A stretch of 64,000 nucleotides of DNA. It comes from Cycas panzhihuaensis (Eukaryota; Cycadophyta). A program made the position numbers and the translations under genes. Within the stretch, counting starts at the first letter, position 1. Every line of letters starts with the position of its first letter. Location: the NCBI GenBank assembly GCA_023213395.1, contig CM041465.1, positions 141,739,741-141,803,740 of the forward strand, written 5' to 3'. Of the stretch, positions 59,760-64,000 are shown one piece after another. The notes beneath the pieces were generated by a model. That model saw nothing but the letters and a program-made list of their open reading frames with translations, had not been told where the DNA came from and searched no databases.

Positions 59760-61620
59760 CCGACTTCAAATTCTGTGAAGAAGGCTTCCGGTGTCATGTA
59801 TCTGTCTTTTGTCAACAGAAGAAAATGGGTATTCAGATTGCTGGAAGTTGGAAGTAGGTTCTAACTCCCATTTCAGGGGGGACAGAAATGTGACTGTTGT
59901 TGCCCCTTCCTGCTGGTTACGGATGTTCGGTGGTCTAACCGTTTGCATATATTCTTGTGGCAATGTATAAATAATAATAAATTGTAAAGGTTGAACCAAA
60001 GATTAATGGTTATGCGGTCCATAACCAGTGATGGCCATCCTTAAACTTCAACAATCAAGAAACATGCATTCCTCGTAATTTCACCTCGCATATATGCATA
60101 TTTCTTTCCTTTGTTGTATGCCAAGTAAATACTTGTACTATGGCTCAACCGAAAGTTCCAGTAGTCAATAATAGATATGCTCTGCCACACGAAAGACAAA
60201 GTTCATTACTCTTAGGGCATTCAACAAAAACAAGGGAAGGCCACACAAGTCCTAAGGAAGCACTGACATGAAAAGGAGTCGATGCAATACACTCTTGAGA
60301 ACTTTATTAGCAACAATAAATAGAATCAAAAATTTAGAGATTTTAAAAATTGTACATCATATTGTACCAGACTAGCGGTTCTTATAAATTTAAGAAGTAC
60401 TCGTAACATTATAGGATGAATTAGAATTCCCTTTCCTTTCCCTATGAGGCATAAACATAGTTTTAAGAGTACACTGGTTGCAAACCCTTGACATATATAG
60501 CAACAACAATATTGAAAATTTATTAGATTCAACTAGAATGGAGCTTGATATACTTTACAAGGTATTTGACAAATCAATAAGAAAAAGATATGTTGGCTCT
60601 ATTACATGTTTATAGTTTTCAGAAGAAATATAGAAAGAAGGCCCCCCCCCAAATTCAAAAAAAATATGGATAGCTCATTACAACACCATAGATCCCTAAA
60701 AATGAACACCAATCCTACCGAGGGACACACTAAGAACATTCCATCATTTAATCGACCCACTTTGTATGAGCTCCATAACAAAAATTATTTTTGTCTCAAT
60801 AAAAGCAACACCTAGTGGATAAAACCATTATCAACATGATATTTGATAATCGCCCCCAATATTCACTTAGAGAAATATCAAAATCTAAAATAAGTTATCT
60901 GAACAATAATCATAGAAAAGGAGAACATGTCACCCAGAAACAACCAAGATCTAAAATAATGATCTTAAGAAGCGAGGGTACTTATGGCCCTAGTACAAAG
61001 CTTTGAGGGTGAAGCTTTTAAAGAAGGGAGGGCATGCTATGGCCTACCTCGACGTCAACCACAAACCATAATTACATATGTGTATTTGCAATATGGCACA
61101 GGGATTAGCATGGTATGGTATTGTTTTCCCTTAGCATTGGTTCTTCATTAAATAGCTCTACTTTGAGATAGGTCCCTAAGGCATCCAATAGTGCCAACAC
61201 CACTACATCATATTTCTTGGAAAAATATAGGGAAAATGGAGCTATTGTTAAGCTATGCTTATTTGTTGTTTTTTGCCATGGATGAGAACTCTTTATGCCA
61301 AGTTTAACCAAGGAACTAGAAGATATAGAACTATATACTATATTACCTAAGTGTGATAGGGCATTGTACTCTTATGTGGGCTTATGGGTTAAGAACAAGG
61401 GTACGCTTCCATGGAGGATTGTAAAGCCCTTATTTTTAATTTCACATATTGAATCCTATAAAGACCCAACATACTAAAGCTACCCAAGAACCATAATATC
61501 ATACCTCACTAGGTGACAATAAAATATTCATGAGATTACGCTACATCCTAATCCTCACTTACATTGTAGACAGGGATTATATCTTGGACAATGGTGTCTA
61601 TGGGGATAGGTATAGAAAAT
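59760..61620. other. Unassigned stretch
   Basis: No supported gene. A nine-C run near 60643-60651. Short open frames at 60606-61006 and 61295-61477 show no recognisable motif. Confidence 0.45.
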
Positions 61621-61625
61621 AAAGA

Positions 61626-62008
61626 TGATTATTAGGCCCTCATGTTCTGACCATCTATTATATAAAGCCATGTAATAGTCATAATACATAACGCATTGTA
61701 ATAGTCATTCTATAGCTCATGGGCTTATCTTTGTGTAAAATGAATTATCCCACAAACACGACTTGATAGCATGGCTGGGATAAGTCTCTCCTTTATACTT
61801 GTACCTTTTATAGCCTTAAATATATCCTTGAATCTCTTATAATTGAGCTTTGCTTTTAAGGAGATTGCCCCCTCGATGTGACTTATAATTATAAGTGATT
61901 CCTTATGAATATCAATGGTTCGGTAATTTTGGTAATCTTGTGATTTGAGTTATAGTTTTATATATATTACTATTTTTAATATTTGTAATTATAGGTAGTA
62001 TCATATCA
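61626..62008 (+). mobile_element. LTR with PBS at the right end
   Basis: The end TATCATATCA plus 2 bp is followed by TGGTATCAAAGC (62011-62022), a one-mismatch primer-binding site, so this is a 5' LTR. The start at TGATTATTAGG is a guess from inverted-repeat logic. TATA-like TTATATAAAG near 61659. The interior runs off the window. Confidence 0.55.
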
Positions 62009-62022
62009 AGTGGTATCAAAGC

Positions 62023-64000
62023 ACCTTCTAGGGCCATATTCTATTCCAATAATTTTTAGTAGCCTATTGTAAGTAACCATCATATGCTCTCACCTCGTCC
62101 TTACATAATCTTGGTGATAAAAAAGTGGCAAAAGTAGTAGGGTACTAACCTTGTGCCTAAATCTCTTCTCTCTTTTTTTTTTTAATTTTCTGTAGTGGTG
62201 TCTAGGTTAGAAACCCTATTTTAGTAGTTTTAAAAAATCATAGAGTTGTTATTATTGTCCAAGTATGCTTCATAAATCTAATGTATAAAGTGGGATGCAA
62301 AAGGAACCAATACCTAGGCCTTAGACAACATGTATATATGGAATCAAGCCTTTACATACCTTTAGGTTTATAGGAGGACCCCCCTAGGATAGGAGATACT
62401 TAGTTATAGGAAACCTTAGGCAGTTATTAGTCATTTGTAATCTCTAGTACATTGGTTAGTAGTTAGTATTAAGAAGTCATCCTCAATGTAGATCTAGAAG
62501 ATAAATAACATGATTATAAGTATGATAACCCTCCATAGTTAGTGCCATGATATAGTGGGTCAGTTTACATTAAGAAGTATATAAGAGAGCCTACATGCTA
62601 GATATTCCTTCAACTCAAAATTTTTTGTATCTTGGCTATGAATAAATCTAGACATGCTTCAAAAGTTATCCAAAATACTAAAACCCTTGATCTAGATATA
62701 CCTAAGCAATGAATTAAATGACATTTGGAAACTACAAAAGGGAATATCTCGCAAATAGTTAGGAATAGATCTAAACATACTTAGACAGTGACTAAAAGCA
62801 TTAAAACTATTAATTGGGATAGATTGAGGTAGTGATCTAATAAAAAATTTAAAACTATAGCATGCTTTAGTTGGACCTAAACCAACTATCTCCTAATTAG
62901 TGATATTTTTCCTTTGTTTTAAGTCTAAGCTAAGAGACAAGAAGCCTAAGAGAATCAAATGGACTACCTTGGCCAACTCCTAAGAAGGAGTCTCCATCTG
63001 ATTATGCTATTTAATAAAGGTATAAATAAAGAAATGAAAGGCTAGGATGCAAGGGGGTGATTGAATCCACTAGCCTACATAATTAGATGGAGGAGTTTTG
63101 AATTCATGATTATGATAACAATGTCTCTTTTGTCCTTCCTAGGGACTTATTTTCTCATATTCTTTCAACCTTTTGAGTTCTATTAAAATGAAGAAGGGCT
63201 AAGTGAAGGAAATGTTTTGTCTTCTTTTTTTTTTCCTTCTTTTTAAATAAAATAAAAATCACAAGAACAATTAATGAAACTATAAGATCTATATACCTTC
63301 TTTTCAACACACAAATAAAAATGCTAATTATGCATGTAATATAGTTTTTTTTTTTAGATGAAACATACTAAAATGAACATGAAACTACTTTTTTAGATAC
63401 AACACAAAATTTTCAATGAGCAAGAAACTAGCATGAAATACAACAAACACTACATGCAACTATATATATAAATCACTAAGAGATTCAATAACATGGTATG
63501 TTTATATGTGAAGCTTTCATTCTAATTACATACTATCTTCTTTTTAGAGAATGCCACCAAGATAAAAGACGGATTTTAAAGATTTACTTCTATTGTAATG
63601 AATGATGTTTAGACCATAAAGTTACATGCAATTAATTATAACTAAATCATTATCCATAAGCAAGCAATAAACCAAAGAATAGAGAGATTCTATCATAAAT
63701 GGAGTCTTTTGGATACCAAAGAATCCTTGAATCTTATATGATATGATTACATCAAAGACATATCATTCATGTATTTAGATTTCTTTTTAAAATATGAAAG
63801 CAATTAAAAGAATGAAGTTAAACAAGAATAATACTAACAACTTTTTTACAATTTCTTGTCTATTAATGAGTTCCTACCTCAGAATGGCTTTCCTTCTTTC
63901 ATGTGATCAAACTACTTCAGATTTTCCTTTAAAACTAACAAAGAAAAAAGAGAAACAAGAATAACATGCTCAATGACAGCCATAAATAAGCCAAGATGAA
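62023..64000 (+). other. Interior/leader downstream of the last LTR
   Basis: AT-rich with homopolymer runs. I see no gag motif. A weak ~120-bp similarity between 62645-62710 and 62765-62830 (AATCTAGACATGCTTC-like starts) may be an old duplication. Confidence 0.35.

Noticed and set aside
61295-61477. 60-codon frame MPSLTKELED...
   Set aside because: Looks protein-like, but I recognise no family, and it is isolated among stops.

Overview
The window looks like nuclear DNA from a land plant with a large, repeat-rich genome. It is AT-rich and almost entirely LTR retrotransposons of the Copia and Gypsy superfamilies, most of them decayed and several nested. Primer-binding sites match plant initiator tRNA-Met, and there are two cytosolic-type plant tRNA genes (Asn, Gln). 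No intact protein-coding host gene is supported. The very old but still recognisable insertions (about 19% difference between the LTRs of one element) would fit a gymnosperm or another genome with slow DNA loss, but the species cannot be read from the sequence.

Layout. 1-4127: a near-identical inverted duplication (12 differences in 649 bp) carrying a Copia RNase H stub, a 464-bp LTR and a primer-binding site, around a 2.8-kb minus-strand non-autonomous or decayed LTR element. 3994-5136: minus-strand Copia fragments. 5138-6050: an LTR and gag fragment on the plus strand. 6051-10285: a plus-strand Copia gag-pol with its 3' LTR. 10300-11170: the end of another Copia element with its LTR. 11171-17359: mostly unrecognised AT-rich DNA, with a SINE flanked by a perfect 17-bp target duplication (13900-14240) and minus-strand LTR remains. 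17482-19125: simple repeats. 19574-24398: a decayed Gypsy chromovirus.

25098-41027: a complete but old minus-strand Copia element (A1), with 314-bp LTRs and GGGTT target duplications. Its long 5' leader was later hit by a complete plus-strand Copia element (B, 30552-38157; 296/297-bp LTRs about 3% apart; GAAAG duplications). 45057-56800: a minus-strand LTR element (C; 353/357-bp LTRs; ATATA duplications) hit by a young plus-strand Copia element (A2, 45979-54079; 334/335-bp LTRs; CAAAC duplications). A2 and A1 belong to one lineage: related LTRs, gag-pol, and a conserved block in a 3.2-3.4-kb leader.

The most unusual object is element C. Its 2.9-kb interior has no recognisable retroviral genes except a trace of Copia RNase H at its 3' end. 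Instead it carries pieces resembling an Msp1/ATAD1-type AAA ATPase, a Brr2-type RNA helicase and an unidentified multi-span membrane protein, suggesting multi-gene capture by a retrotransposon. Also notable are a short intron-like segment conserved in the U3 of A1 and A2 LTRs, and a 1.4-kb G-depleted tract at 56.9-58.3 kb. The right end (58759-64000) holds a probable solo Gypsy-type LTR, the two tRNA genes, and an LTR with primer-binding site whose interior runs off the window.
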